A stretch of DNA of 64,000 nucleotides from Myxococcus guangdongensis (GCF_024198255.1 NZ_JAJVKW010000004.1:62001-126000); one strand, 5' to 3'. Counted from the stretch's first letter, positions 38,350-48,891 are shown. Notes: a model not told the origin generated them from the sequence alone. A program made the numbers and translations.

Positions 38350-38805
38350 ATGCTCCGTTCGATGACTGTGTGGACGCTGGTGGGCCTGCTGGTGGGCTGC
38401 GGTGGGATGCCCGAAGAGGACCCGACCTTCGAGACGCAGGAGCTGCAGTCGCCGGAGGTCGCCCCTCCTCCCGCCTCGGAAGGTGAAGTCTCCCAGAGCC
38501 GGGTGACGACCATCTCCATCCGCGGCGCGACCATCTCCTACGACTCCGCAACCGACGCCTTCAGGGTCCAGGACACCCGGGCGGACGGGCACTCCGCCGT
38601 GGCGGTCGTCTACAACCACCAGACCGGAAGCACGGCGGGCTGCTGGAATTCGAACGGCTCGGGCACGACCGCGGTCTGCGACCGGAACTATCCCAGCAAC
38701 CCCCTGCTCTCCATTCGCGCGTGCACGGGTGAGTCCGGTCCCAGAACGCTCGTCGCCTGCTCCGGCTGGGTGACGGTCAACGCCTTCGCTCCCGAGGCGA
38801 AGTAG
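38350..38805 (+). CDS. Small lipoprotein of unknown function
   Basis: 151 residues. Signal MLRSMTVWTLVGLLVGC with lipobox LVGC (Cys17). The mature protein begins with an acidic, proline-rich tether (18-50), then a small beta-rich domain from TTISIRGATISYD onward with four Cys (AGCWN, AVCDRN, RACTG, VACSG), probably two disulfides. GATISYDSATDAFRVQDT and the short YNHQ/GWVTVNAF strands suggest an immunoglobulin-like sandwich. AGGGG lies 7 nt before the ATG. Exported and probably surface-exposed. No homologue recognised. Confidence 0.75.
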   Translation: MLRSMTVWTLVGLLVGCGGMPEEDPTFETQELQSPEVAPPPASEGEVSQSRVTTISIRGATISYDSATDAFRVQDTRADGHSAVAVVYNHQTGSTAGCWNSNGSGTTAVCDRNYPSNPLLSIRACTGESGPRTLVACSGWVTVNAFAPEAK

Positions 38806-38834
38806 CGCGACCGCCCCGGGCTCGCCACCGCCGT

Positions 38835-39572
38835 TCAGCGGGCCCGGAGGCAGATGAAGCCGGGGGCCTGGGACAACTCCTCGAACAGGCGAGGGTCCGC
38901 CACCTTCATGTCGTCGAGTGGCTTGGGTTCGACGACGCGGTCGAGCCTCCAGCCCGCCTCTGACAGCGCGTTCAGGATGTCGGCGAGGGGGCGGCGGTAT
39001 CCCTGGACGTAAGGCTTCGGCTCACCGAAGCCGGACCAGTACATCCCGAAGCGCGTGGTGTCGAAGTAGGTCCCGTCGCCGCGACAGCGCACGTCGTTCC
39101 AGTCGCGCATCGGGTGGCCCATGGAGAACACGAGCTGCGCGTTGGGCCGTGCGACGCGGCGGAACTCGCCGAACACCGGCGCCAGGTGTCGCACGTAGTC
39201 GAGCGCGAGCGAGCACACGATGCGGTCGAAGGTCGCCGAGGCAAGCCAATCGAGTGGCGCCGACAGGTCTCCTGTCCTCACCTCCACCGGGAGCCCGACG
39301 CAGCGCGAACGGGCGAGGGTGACCATCTCCGGTGTCACGTCGAAGGCGTGGACGGTGGCGCCACCGCGCGCGAGCTTCTCGCTGCAGAAGCCCGGCCCAC
39401 AGCCGGCGTCGAGCACGCGCAGCCCGGCGACCTCACCGAGCAGCGCCATCGTCGCGGGCCGTTCATAGAGCGCATTGTGCGGCTTCGTCTGCGCGAAGGT
39501 CGCGTATCGCTCCGCGAACGTCGAATACGCGGCGAGGCCGAGCGACTCGTCCGTCTCGTTCGTGTCTGCCAT
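38835..39572 (-). CDS. SAM-dependent class I methyltransferase
   Basis: 245 residues. The Rossmann-like methyltransferase has motif I VLDAGCGPGFCSEKLA (about 54-69), acidic loop VHAFDVTPEM (about 74) and motif IV-like FDRIVCSLALDYV (about 114). It matches the UbiE/ubiquinone-biosynthesis-like group often annotated as Methyltransf_11/25. The FSMGHPMRDWND segment is common in small-molecule methyltransferases of this set. The substrate is unknown. It converges on the lipoprotein gene, with 29 bp between stops. Confidence 0.9.
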   Translation of the reverse strand: MADTNETDESLGLAAYSTFAERYATFAQTKPHNALYERPATMALLGEVAGLRVLDAGCGPGFCSEKLARGGATVHAFDVTPEMVTLARSRCVGLPVEVRTGDLSAPLDWLASATFDRIVCSLALDYVRHLAPVFGEFRRVARPNAQLVFSMGHPMRDWNDVRCRGDGTYFDTTRFGMYWSGFGEPKPYVQGYRRPLADILNALSEAGWRLDRVVEPKPLDDMKVADPRLFEELSQAPGFICLRAR

Positions 39573-39607
39573 GCGCGGTCTCCCGGGTGAGGGGAGACCA
39601 CGCTATG

Positions 39608-40151
39608 TCATGGGCGCTCGGTCGTCGAACGGGTTCTCCGACCGCGCTCGCCCACACCCGCTCGAGGCGAGGACGTCAATTCAACTGCTGACCACCCGCT
39701 CCTGTACGGAGAGTGCCGCGGCGTTCCATCCGCGGCGAGGTAGAAGACATCCATGTGGCCGGAGGCCTTGCTCACACCCTCCGGCGCGGAGGCTTGCTCA
39801 CCGCCGAGCCACGTCCAGCCGCTCCAGCTCGCGCCGTTCCAGGTGTTGCTCCACAGCGCGTTGTCCTCGGCCTGGGCGAACACCTCCAGCAGGTTCGCTC
39901 CCCGCGGAGACCACCGTGGTCCCATTCAAATACTTCTGCACGAGGGTGTTGTTCGTGGCCCGGGCGAACACGTCGATGCGGCCGGAACCCCAGCTCACCG
40001 CCGCCGGGTCTGAGGCGATGGTGCCGCCGAGCGAGAACCAGGCGCTCCACGTAGAGCCCGTCCAAGAGGACTGCCACACCTCGTTGTCCGCGCCCCGCAC
40101 GAACACGCAGCACAGGGCGTGGCCGCACGGCCGGGCGGCCGGAGCGTTCAC
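39608..40151 (-). pseudogene. Decayed beta-propeller lectin-like gene (frameshift plus internal deletion)
   Basis: Two frames on the minus strand together give one repeat protein. Frame one (40151 to about 39920) reads VRGADNEVWQSSWTGSTW, then WSAWFSLGG and SWGSGRIDVFARATNN. Frame two (about 39925 to 39608) continues NLLEVFAQAEDNALWSNTWN, then WSGWTWLGG and HMDVFYLAADG. These are the W-x-G-S-x-W/DVFxR blades of PLL/tachylectin-like propellers. At about 39918-39925 the frame changes and the usual WSGWESLGG-type linker between blades is missing, so a deletion with frameshift joined two blades. There is no signal peptide and too few blades for a closed propeller. The 5' end overlaps the upstream gene's stop by 4 bp. 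Confidence 0.75.
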
Positions 40152-40765
40152 TTCAGCGGGAGCGTGGCACCCGACATGCTCACCAGGTACTGCATGAACA
40201 GGGCTTCGGTGGCGTCAGGGTCGCGCACGTCGTAGGCGACGGCGAACCATGCCCCTGGCACGACGCTCGCGGCCACTGCCGCTGGGACTCGCCAGCGCAC
40301 CTGCCAGGGGCGTGAGGCGTCCGGTGCGTGTCCTGAGCCGAGCTCGAGCTCGAGTATGTAGTGTGTCACGGGGCCGTCCGAGTCACCGTCGGACCCGACG
40401 ATGGCGCAGTCGTGCACCCGTGCCCAGCACGTGGCCAGGTTCTGGAGGAGCGCCTCATGCGTCTGCTGACGCGCTGGCAGTTTGCCCTTCTCCCGCTGGA
40501 TATGGACAGCCACGCCCAGCAGGACGCTCACGGAGAGCGCTGCCATCACCGCGCCGCCCAAGGACTCGCCCCCCTCCCTGAACTTCCAGATCGCGAGGCC
40601 CGCGAGGAGGGGGCCCGCCACGGCCAGCAGGGCAACCATGAAGGTCCCCATGCCGGGCGCCACGGGGGCTGGCGGAGGGTTCAGCAGGTGGGGGACAGGC
40701 CATGGCGGTGGCGCACCGGCGGGCAGTCTCTCCGGCGCGGGGGACAGCGGTTTCAAAGGGGCCAT
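40148..40765 (-). CDS. Hypothetical two-helix membrane protein
   Basis: 205 residues. Proline-rich cytoplasmic start (1-37), two hydrophobic helices (about 40-60 and 70-88), then a soluble C-terminal domain (95-205) with mixed alpha/beta character (VTHYILELEL, WQVRWRVPAAVAASVVPGAWFAVAYD). The C-terminal strand pattern, including a beta hairpin over GAWFAVAYDVRDPD, looks like a small barrel or OB-like fold, as in DUF3592-type or NfeD-like tails, but this is not firm. It lies 31 bp downstream of the sulfotransferase-like gene on the same strand, so it could be co-transcribed. Confidence 0.7.
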   Translation of the reverse strand: MAPLKPLSPAPERLPAGAPPPWPVPHLLNPPPAPVAPGMGTFMVALLAVAGPLLAGLAIWKFREGGESLGGAVMAALSVSVLLGVAVHIQREKGKLPARQQTHEALLQNLATCWARVHDCAIVGSDGDSDGPVTHYILELELGSGHAPDASRPWQVRWRVPAAVAASVVPGAWFAVAYDVRDPDATEALFMQYLVSMSGATLPLK

Positions 40766-40796
40766 CAGGTCACTCGACCCTGCCGGTCACCGGGTG

Positions 40797-41801
40797 TCAA
40801 CGTGTCAGGGCTCGCAGCCGCTCCGCCTCCAGCGCCTCGTACACGGGCCGCACCCACTTCCCGGCCATCTCGCGAGCTGTCGCGCTGACGGACTCGGCTT
40901 TCTGCTTCGTGTCGTCCTCGAATGGGAGCACGGGGTTCTTCGCGTCACGGGCCGCGGCCTGGGTCAGCCACTCCACCTCGAGGGCATCAGGCTCCAGCGC
41001 GAACAACTCCACGAGTCGGGACACGGCGGTGTCCTGGAGCCCCTGGTGGTTCAGCAACAGCGCGGGTGACTTCCGCGCGCGATAGCCTTCGAGTCCCGCC
41101 GAGCACAGCCTCGCGAGGACCCGCGCCCCGTACTCCTCCAATGACAGCTCGGACAACTGCTCCACGCCGAGGCCCACGCGTGCGGGCTCCAACACCCCCG
41201 GCAGCATGTGCGCGCCTCGATGCTTCTGATGCGAGGCCATGACCTCCACCGGGTCCCGATACAAGAACAGCCATGGCACGCCGGGAAACGCCCGCTCGAG
41301 CAATGGCAGTTCCAGCACGTGCCATGCATCCAGCTTGAGGAACACCGCCTGCTCCTCGGGGTTCCTCTTCTGTCCGAGTCCAGCCACCACCGCGCGCAGC
41401 CACTCGATTCGCCGCGTCTCGTCCACCCACGGGAGTCGCGAATGGATGCGCAGCACCGTGTCGATGGGGGCTGCCTCGGACAACACGATGTGCCGGGGCA
41501 GCGATGCCAGCAATTGCGCCAGCAGCGTGGAGCCACAGCGAGACATGTGGAAGACGAGCCCTCGCACGGGCAATCCCGGGCGTGTGGTCTGTCTTTCCAC
41601 CAGCGTCTCCAGCGACGTCCGGTGTCGGAAGAGCAGGGGGAATGGGTGCCTCAGCCTGCGTTCCAACGTCTCGTCGAAGAACGGGTCCGTGAAGCGCTGG
41701 CTCCCCAGGTGACACCAGTCGACCCGGGGCTGCTCACCCTCGACATGCAGCCGCGCTGGTATCCACCCATCCAGGCGCGTGTCGTCCGGCGCCGGGCTCA
41801 T
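40797..41801 (-). CDS. Sulfotransferase-like P-loop protein
   Basis: 334 residues from ATG 41801, whose ATGA overlaps the stop of the Nif11-domain gene. A GTG 18 nt upstream with a weak GGAG site is an alternative. Motifs: GLVFHMSRCGSTLLAQLLASLP (about 83-104), the 5'-phosphosulfate-binding loop of PAPS sulfotransferases in its R-C/S-G-S-T form, and LFLYRDPVEVMASHQKH (about 182-198), the 3'-phosphate-binding region. Together they support transfer of sulfate from PAPS to a hydroxyl. Upstream genes encode an oxygenase that could install such a hydroxyl and a small peptide-like protein. No signal peptide. Confidence 0.85.
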   Translation of the reverse strand: MSPAPDDTRLDGWIPARLHVEGEQPRVDWCHLGSQRFTDPFFDETLERRLRHPFPLLFRHRTSLETLVERQTTRPGLPVRGLVFHMSRCGSTLLAQLLASLPRHIVLSEAAPIDTVLRIHSRLPWVDETRRIEWLRAVVAGLGQKRNPEEQAVFLKLDAWHVLELPLLERAFPGVPWLFLYRDPVEVMASHQKHRGAHMLPGVLEPARVGLGVEQLSELSLEEYGARVLARLCSAGLEGYRARKSPALLLNHQGLQDTAVSRLVELFALEPDALEVEWLTQAAARDAKNPVLPFEDDTKQKAESVSATAREMAGKWVRPVYEALEAERLRALTR

Positions 41802-42004
41802 ACCCACGTCCCGAGCCACCGCTTGCGCTCCTCGCGCATCAGCTCACGAAGCTCGGCCTCCGTGAAGTGACAGCCCCGCTCCGCGCCCAACTGGATGGCG
41901 AGCGCGATGAACCCAGGCACGTCCTTCGGCCCGCGCAGCGCCTCCTGGAGCACTCCGTCCTCCAACACCCGCACCCGGAAGCGCTCGAAGTCCTCAAGCG
42001 ACAC
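41798..42004 (-). CDS. Nif11-domain small protein (possible leader or carrier peptide)
   Basis: 68 residues from GTG 42004 with GGAAGG 8 nt upstream. It begins MSLEDFERFRVRVLEDGVLQ, then LRGPKDVPGFIALAIQLGAE and FTEAELREL. This matches the Nif11 pattern (MSLENVKxFLxKVxED..LQxxLKxxxDxxxxVxIAxExGxxFTxxEL). Nif11-type domains serve as leaders of ribosomal peptides, but also occur alone. Here only about 15 residues (REERKRWLGTWV region) follow the domain, with a single Cys (GCHF) and no Gly-Gly cleavage site, so the classical core peptide is missing. Both ends overlap neighbours: 11 bp with the oxygenase and 4 bp with the sulfotransferase. Confidence 0.8.
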   Translation of the reverse strand: MSLEDFERFRVRVLEDGVLQEALRGPKDVPGFIALAIQLGAERGCHFTEAELRELMREERKRWLGTWV

Positions 42005-42590
42005 GGGCGCCGCCTTCCGTGGCCCTCGCGAAGACGTCCCTCAGCCAGTCATCCACCACGCAGTCGAGCACCAGGTGCACGCGGTCCGTGTCGCCCGTGT
42101 TGTCCACGCGGTGGGGCAGGTTGAAGTTCAGGTACCAGCACTCCCCGGGCCGCATGTCCACGCGCTGGCCCGAGAGCACGAAGCTCACCTCCGGATGCGT
42201 GACGATGGGGATGTGGATGCGCACCTCGCCATCCTCGAACGCCAGGTTGTAGTCCGTGTGCTCGCGGATGTTCGCGCGGGCCGCGAGCTTCAACAGTCGC
42301 GCCGAGCCGATGGGACACTGGAACGCCTCGAGCGCCTCCCGGAACGCGGGGTGACGTCCGAGCAGCGGCGTGTCCGCGTACTCCTGCCGCGCCGTGGGGT
42401 CGGGGTAGAGGCGCCCCTCCCTCCCTCCCACCGAGCGCAACGGAACGCCGCTCCACTCGCCCTCGTAATAGCGGGTGTTGAAGTGCGGCACCCAGGCCTC
42501 CGCGGGCACGCGCGCCAGCTCCTCCTGGAGACGGCTCACGTCGAAGCGAAGAGGCAATCGCAGCCGGTCGGGCACGGAGAGCGGGGCCAT
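41994..42590 (-). CDS. Aspartyl/asparaginyl beta-hydroxylase-family oxygenase
   Basis: 198 residues, ATG 42590 with AGGG 5 nt upstream. Cupin-fold iron/2-oxoglutarate oxygenase: HTD at 111-113 and His160 (PHRVDN) form a plausible iron triad. Arg124 in VRIHIPIVTHPE and Arg170 in RVHLVLD are candidates for 2-oxoglutarate binding. GECWYLNFNLPHRVDN is the typical second-half signature of this family. It hydroxylates Asp/Asn side chains or free amino acids in known cases. It is the first gene of an overlapping trio with the Nif11-domain protein and the sulfotransferase, and begins 31 bp after the upstream GGDEF-like gene. Confidence 0.88.
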   Translation of the reverse strand: MAPLSVPDRLRLPLRFDVSRLQEELARVPAEAWVPHFNTRYYEGEWSGVPLRSVGGREGRLYPDPTARQEYADTPLLGRHPAFREALEAFQCPIGSARLLKLAARANIREHTDYNLAFEDGEVRIHIPIVTHPEVSFVLSGQRVDMRPGECWYLNFNLPHRVDNTGDTDRVHLVLDCVVDDWLRDVFARATEGGARVA

Positions 42591-42621
42591 GAGGCCCTGT
42601 TCTACACCGTTCCCCTGTCCC

Positions 42622-44415
42622 TCAGCCCGCGGTGCTCCGGGCGCGATGCTCCGCCTTCACCCGCGCCAGCGCCGCATGGGCCCTGGCGAGCGTCTGCCCC
42701 GGGTCCTCTTCACCCTCCACCGCCACGGCGACGGTGTGGACCTCGAAGGTCTCCAGCTCGGAGAGCAGGTGCTCCCGCAGCGCCTCGGTGGCTCCCGCGT
42801 CCAGCCCGGGCAGCGCCACCAGCAACGTGCCTCCCTCCCAGCGCACCGCGAAGCCCGTGGGCGCACCCACCGTCTCCAGGTGGCGCGCCACATCCCGCAG
42901 CGCCAGGTCTCCCGTGTCGAACCCGTGGCGCAGGTTGAGTTGCCCCAGTCCCACCAGGTCCACCAACAGCACGCCGCAGGGCACCCCATCCCTCCGGCAT
43001 CGACCAATCTCCCGCAGCAGGCGTTCCTCGCCCGCGCGACGCTTGGCCAGCCCCGTCAGCGCATCCACCCGCAGCATCCGCTCGCGCTCCTCACGGGGCG
43101 ACACGCCTCCCGGCTCCGAGAGCGTCAGGAGCTGCGCCATGCCGCCAGGGATGGGGAACGGCCGCGCCACCCACCGGATGCGCCGAGGACGGGGATGCTC
43201 CAGGGTCAGCGACAGGTGCAGCCCCCGCGACGTGTCCGACGCCAGGTCGAGCAGCGTCGAGTGCCCCGTCGGGTCCGCCGTCAGGCTGGCGACGTGCTGA
43301 CGGAAGCTGTCGAAGGACCGTTTCGGGATGTCCTCCAGCGACAGCCCCAGCAGCTCCGACAGCGCGGCGTTGCCCGCGAACGGCTGTCGGCCTGGCGCCA
43401 CCAGCAACGTGGCCACGTCGAGCGCTTGAATCGCTTCACGCACCTGCGTCAGCGCGGCCAGCTCCGAGCGCGAGGGCTCCTGTCTCGAGCGACCCAGATC
43501 CCGCGCCTCCGTCCTCGCCCGGGACTTCAGCTCCAGGTCTCCAGCCACGCGCCGGGCCAGCTCCCGCAGCGCCGCCATGTCCTCGGTGCCGAGCACCAGG
43601 GGCCGCGTGTCGATGACACACAGCGTGCCCAGCACCTCACCGCCCGGCGTCACCAGCGGCGCGCCCGCGTAGCTGCCGACGATGCCATCGCGCACCAGCG
43701 GGTTGTCCTTGAACACCGGGTGCCGCGTCGCGTCCGGGACGACCAGCGATTCGCGCCCCATCACCACGTGGTGACAGAAGGCCCAGTCGCGCGGCGTGCC
43801 CCGGTCCCGCGCCAGCGCGTGCGGCAGCCCCACGTGCGCCTTGAACCACTGCCGGTCCCCCAGCACCAACGTCAACAGCGCCACGGGGACGCCGAAGGCC
43901 TGCGCCACCTCCGTGACGAGCTCCTGCAGCTCCGCCTCCGGAGGTCCTTCGTCCACCAGGTGGAGCGCGTCGATGCGCGCCAGCCGCTGGTGCTCCTCGT
44001 CGGGGGCGCTCTCTCCGGGCGCGGCGGGCAGGGGACGTTGTCCCGCGAGGACCCGGCGCACGGTGTCCCGCACCGTCTCTGTCGGCGCGCGTCGGCTGAG
44101 CAGCGAGTGGATGCCGAGCGCCTCCTTGAGCTGCCACGCGCGCACCCGCAGCTCGTCGAACGCCGTCACCACCACCACCTGCGTGCCGCCCGCGTCCTGT
44201 CGCTCGCGCAGCCACGTCAGCAACGTGAAGCCATCCACGCGCGGCAAGGCCAGGTCCGTGAGCAGCAGGGCAGGGGCGCTGCGCTGGCGGACCACCTCCT
44301 GGGCCTCCGCTCCATCCCGCGCCAGGACACCCTCGAGCCCTTCCCCCGCGACGAGGGTGAGCAGGCTGGCGGCGCGGTGCGGGTCGGGCTCGGCGATGAG
44401 GGCGTAGCGGGCCAT
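42622..44415 (-). CDS. REC-GAF-PAS protein with degenerate GGDEF domain
   Basis: 597 residues. The N-terminal receiver (1-120) has Asp54 (LLLTDLALPRVDG). A GAF domain (about 145-310) shows FCHHVVMGRESLVVPDATRH, common in GAF domains of diguanylate cyclases. A PAS-like segment follows (330-430), then a GGDEF-type fold (about 440-590) starting DALTGLAKRRAGEERLLREI. The active-site loop reads RWEGGTLLVALPG instead of GGDEF/GGEEF, so the metal and nucleotide residues are lost. Enzymatic c-di-GMP synthesis is unlikely. A role as c-di-GMP/GTP sensor or protein partner is inferred. Gaps: 87 bp after the CHASE2 gene, 31 bp before the oxygenase gene. Confidence 0.9.
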   Translation of the reverse strand: MARYALIAEPDPHRAASLLTLVAGEGLEGVLARDGAEAQEVVRQRSAPALLLTDLALPRVDGFTLLTWLRERQDAGGTQVVVVTAFDELRVRAWQLKEALGIHSLLSRRAPTETVRDTVRRVLAGQRPLPAAPGESAPDEEHQRLARIDALHLVDEGPPEAELQELVTEVAQAFGVPVALLTLVLGDRQWFKAHVGLPHALARDRGTPRDWAFCHHVVMGRESLVVPDATRHPVFKDNPLVRDGIVGSYAGAPLVTPGGEVLGTLCVIDTRPLVLGTEDMAALRELARRVAGDLELKSRARTEARDLGRSRQEPSRSELAALTQVREAIQALDVATLLVAPGRQPFAGNAALSELLGLSLEDIPKRSFDSFRQHVASLTADPTGHSTLLDLASDTSRGLHLSLTLEHPRPRRIRWVARPFPIPGGMAQLLTLSEPGGVSPREERERMLRVDALTGLAKRRAGEERLLREIGRCRRDGVPCGVLLVDLVGLGQLNLRHGFDTGDLALRDVARHLETVGAPTGFAVRWEGGTLLVALPGLDAGATEALREHLLSELETFEVHTVAVAVEGEEDPGQTLARAHAALARVKAEHRARSTAG

Positions 44416-44502
44416 GTCTCACGGATGCTGCCACGGATGGGCCCGCACCGGTGATGGGCCCGAGCCCGCGAGGTTGTTCGGGCAACGCTGCCCGCCTGGC
44501 CG

Positions 44503-45930
44503 CTACCGCCCGTCACCCGGCGGCGCCGACGTCCCCGGCGCGGACTGGGGATAGCGCACGAAGAGTCGCCGCAGGGCGCCCCGCTGGCGGCCCAGCTCCT
44601 CCGCCCGGAGCGCCGAGTCCACCAGCAGCATCAACCCCAACCCCAGGCACCCGGGCACCAGCGGCAGCACCCAGCCCAGGTCCGCCGCCAGCCACCCCAC
44701 CAGGGCCACGTGCAGCACGCCGAGCACCAGCGCCGTGCTCCCCACCGCTCCCAGCGTCCGGACACGGCGACAGCGCCAGCCGAAGAGCCACAGCAGGACC
44801 ACCGTCTCCAGCAAGCCCACGAGCGCCACCCCGCCCGACGAGCGCATCAGCCGGTCCGCGCGGAGGTTGTCCAGCGCGAAGGCGTGGATCTCCACCCCCG
44901 GCACCGCCACCTGTCCGGGCAGCGTGCTCTGGCCGTGCAGCCCCGTCGCGGTGACGCCGACGAAGAGCGTCTTGCCCCGCAGCGCCAGGTCCAACCCCAC
45001 CGAGCGCGGGTCCGCCTGGAGCACGTCCGCCAGGCTCACCCGCGGCAGCCAGTCCGGCGCGGGCAGGCGCATCAGCGGCGCCCCCTGGTCCACGCTCGCC
45101 CGGCGCAGCAGGGACTCGGACTGCTCCGGCATCAGCCTCAGCGCCGTCGCCAGCGCCAGCGAGGGCCACACCCGGCCGCCCACGTCGACGGCGAATGGAT
45201 AGCGCCGGATGACGCCATCCGCGTCCACCAGCATGTTCAAGGTGCCGCTGCCGTGCGCCGCCATCCGCAGCGGGGCGATGCTGCCCGCGACGCTCCGGGC
45301 CTGGAGCCGCAGCCGGTCCACGGGCATCGGCACCGAATCGGCGGCCGCCGTGTCCTCCAGCGGCGACATCATCGAGACCTCGTCCATCAACGCCGCGGCG
45401 CCCAGGATGACGGCGCCGTTCTCCCCAATCGCCTCCGCCAGCCGCGCGTCGCCATCCTGCTTGCGCAGCCGGTCCTCCAGGTCCGCCACCAGCGCCGCGC
45501 CCGAGGGCTGCTCGGCGAGCCCCGACTCCCGCAGCGCCGCCAGCACGTCCTCGCCCAGCTCCAACGCGTCGCGAGCGCCTGGCTGGTCGAACACCACGTC
45601 CACCGCCACCGCCGCCGGGCGCTGGGCCGCCAGGGCCTTGAAGGCCCGCGCCCAGGTGGCCCGGGACAAGGGCCAGCGCTCACCCAGCGCCATCAGCGCC
45701 CGGTCATCCACCTCCACCAACACCAGGTCCGCGCTGCGGGGGACTCCCGGCAAGAGCCGGCTGACGACCTGGTCATAGAGCGAGCGCTCCAGGGGCCCCG
45801 GCGCCCCGCCCGTCGCCACCGTCACGCACGCCAGCGCCACGCCCACCCCCGCCGCCACCAGGCGAAGCAGTCCCGGAGAAGGGCGGGGAAGCCAGGGGCC
45901 TCGCGGTGGTGGATCGGGGCTCGGGGTCAT
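44503..45930 (-). CDS. CHASE2-domain membrane protein without output domain
   Basis: 475 residues. TM1 (about 20-42), a large periplasmic CHASE2 domain (about 45-365: LYDQVVSRLLPG, AVAVDVVFDQPG, RRYPFAVDVGG, GKTLFVGVTATGLHG, VPGVEIHAFALDNL), then three C-terminal helices (about 373-445) and a 30-residue basic tail. CHASE2 receptors normally continue into an adenylate cyclase, diguanylate cyclase or kinase; here the protein ends shortly after the last helix. It starts 10 bp after the FecR gene and should be co-transcribed with it. The lack of an effector suggests that it signals by contact with another protein. Confidence 0.92.
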   Translation of the reverse strand: MTPSPDPPPRGPWLPRPSPGLLRLVAAGVGVALACVTVATGGAPGPLERSLYDQVVSRLLPGVPRSADLVLVEVDDRALMALGERWPLSRATWARAFKALAAQRPAAVAVDVVFDQPGARDALELGEDVLAALRESGLAEQPSGAALVADLEDRLRKQDGDARLAEAIGENGAVILGAAALMDEVSMMSPLEDTAAADSVPMPVDRLRLQARSVAGSIAPLRMAAHGSGTLNMLVDADGVIRRYPFAVDVGGRVWPSLALATALRLMPEQSESLLRRASVDQGAPLMRLPAPDWLPRVSLADVLQADPRSVGLDLALRGKTLFVGVTATGLHGQSTLPGQVAVPGVEIHAFALDNLRADRLMRSSGGVALVGLLETVVLLWLFGWRCRRVRTLGAVGSTALVLGVLHVALVGWLAADLGWVLPLVPGCLGLGLMLLVDSALRAEELGRQRGALRRLFVRYPQSAPGTSAPPGDGR

Positions 45931-45940
45931 TCCTCTCGTC

Positions 45941-47109
45941 TCAGGGCCTCAGGTCGAACGCGTAGATCTTCGAAGGGAAGCCCATGAAGTCGTCCTTGTC
46001 CACCGGCAACACGCGCCAGAACCACTTGCCCGTGTGCTCCGCGGGCACCGGCAGCACAAGCCCGGTGACCTCGTGAGTCCTCACGCCCGCGGCGAAGTCC
46101 GCCGTCCGCGCGAGCTCCACCCGGTAGCTCTTCGCCTCCTTCACCTCGAACCACTTCAGCGTGGGCGGCGTGGCGAACGTCCCGCCACGAGGCCCCTCGA
46201 GACGCGGCGCGGCGAGCAGCGCGCGGGGCGCCTCGGGCGGGACCCCCGGCAGCACCCGCGAGCCCTGGCCCGCGCCCACGTCGACCTCGGCCCCCTGCGC
46301 GCCGAGCGCCACCTTGCCCTCGAGCGTCTCCAGGCGACTGGCGCCATCGTCACGCGCCGTCACGCGGAACTGCGTGCCGCGCACACCGGCCACCGCGCCG
46401 CGCGTGCGCACCTCGAACACGGAGCCCTCGCCCCCGGGCGCGGCCACCGTCTCCACCGAGCCCTTCATCAGCTCCAGCCGGACCACGCGCGAGCCCTGGG
46501 CGCTCAGCTCCAGGGTGCCCAGGCGCAGGAGGCTCGCGGGCTGCACGCGCACCCGGCTCGCGTCCGCCAGCTCCAGCTCCGCGCTCGCGTCGCCGGCCGT
46601 CTGGAACAGCTCGCCCGTGTGGAGCGAGTCACCGACGGCGCGCGGCTGCAGCGCGTCCTCCGTGGCGCCCGCGGAGATGCTTCCACCCGCCGCGCGCACC
46701 CGGGCCACCCGGGGCTGCGCGGGGCGCTCGACGTAGGCGAGCTGGAGCTGTCCCGGCTGTCCCGGCACCGCGGGAGGCGCCACCACGGACACGCGCGTCT
46801 GGGGTACGCCCGCCGCCACCAGCACCTGCGCGGCCGCCTTCGCCACCGCGAGGCCCTTGCCCCCCAACCGCTCCGCGTCCGGCAACCTCGCGGCCACCGT
46901 CACCGAGCGGATGGCGGGACGGGCCACGAGCGCCTGTCCCACGTGCTTCAGGCACTGCTCCGTCTCGGGCCCCTGGGGCGCGAGCGGACGGCCCAGCTCC
47001 ACGCGACCGTTGTTGAAGCGCAGGCCCCCGCACGGGTCCGCGCTCTGCGACTGCGCATGGACGGGGCCACCCGCCAGCGCCAGCACCATCAGCCAGGATG
47101 TGGTCCGAC

Positions 47110-47113
<4 letters not shown>
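45941..47113 (-). CDS. Exported FecR-domain protein with OmpA-like N-terminal domain
   Basis: 390 residues from GTG 47113, overlapping the OmpA-like gene's stop (GTGA) with GGAGG 7-8 nt upstream. The signal peptide VSRTTSWLMVLALAGGPVHAQ predicts periplasmic location. Residues about 30-140 (RSVTVAARLPDAERLGGKGL, VAAGVPQTRVSVVAPPAV) resemble a diverged OmpA peptidoglycan-binding fold. Residues about 160-300 form a FecR domain (VGDSLHTGELFQTAGDASAE, RTRGAVAGVRGTQFRV). The C-terminus (YRVELARTADF, TGKWFWRVLPVD) is a fibronectin-like sandwich. There is no TonB-dependent receptor or ECF sigma factor next to it, unlike classical FecR; the partners are the OmpA and CHASE2 proteins. Confidence 0.9.

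Positions 47114-48891
<1,778 letters not shown>

Noticed and set aside
41798..42004. Nif11-domain protein as part of a nitrogen-fixation cluster
   Set aside because: No nitrogenase, FeMo-cofactor or electron-transfer nif gene is present. Neighbours are an oxygenase and a sulfotransferase.
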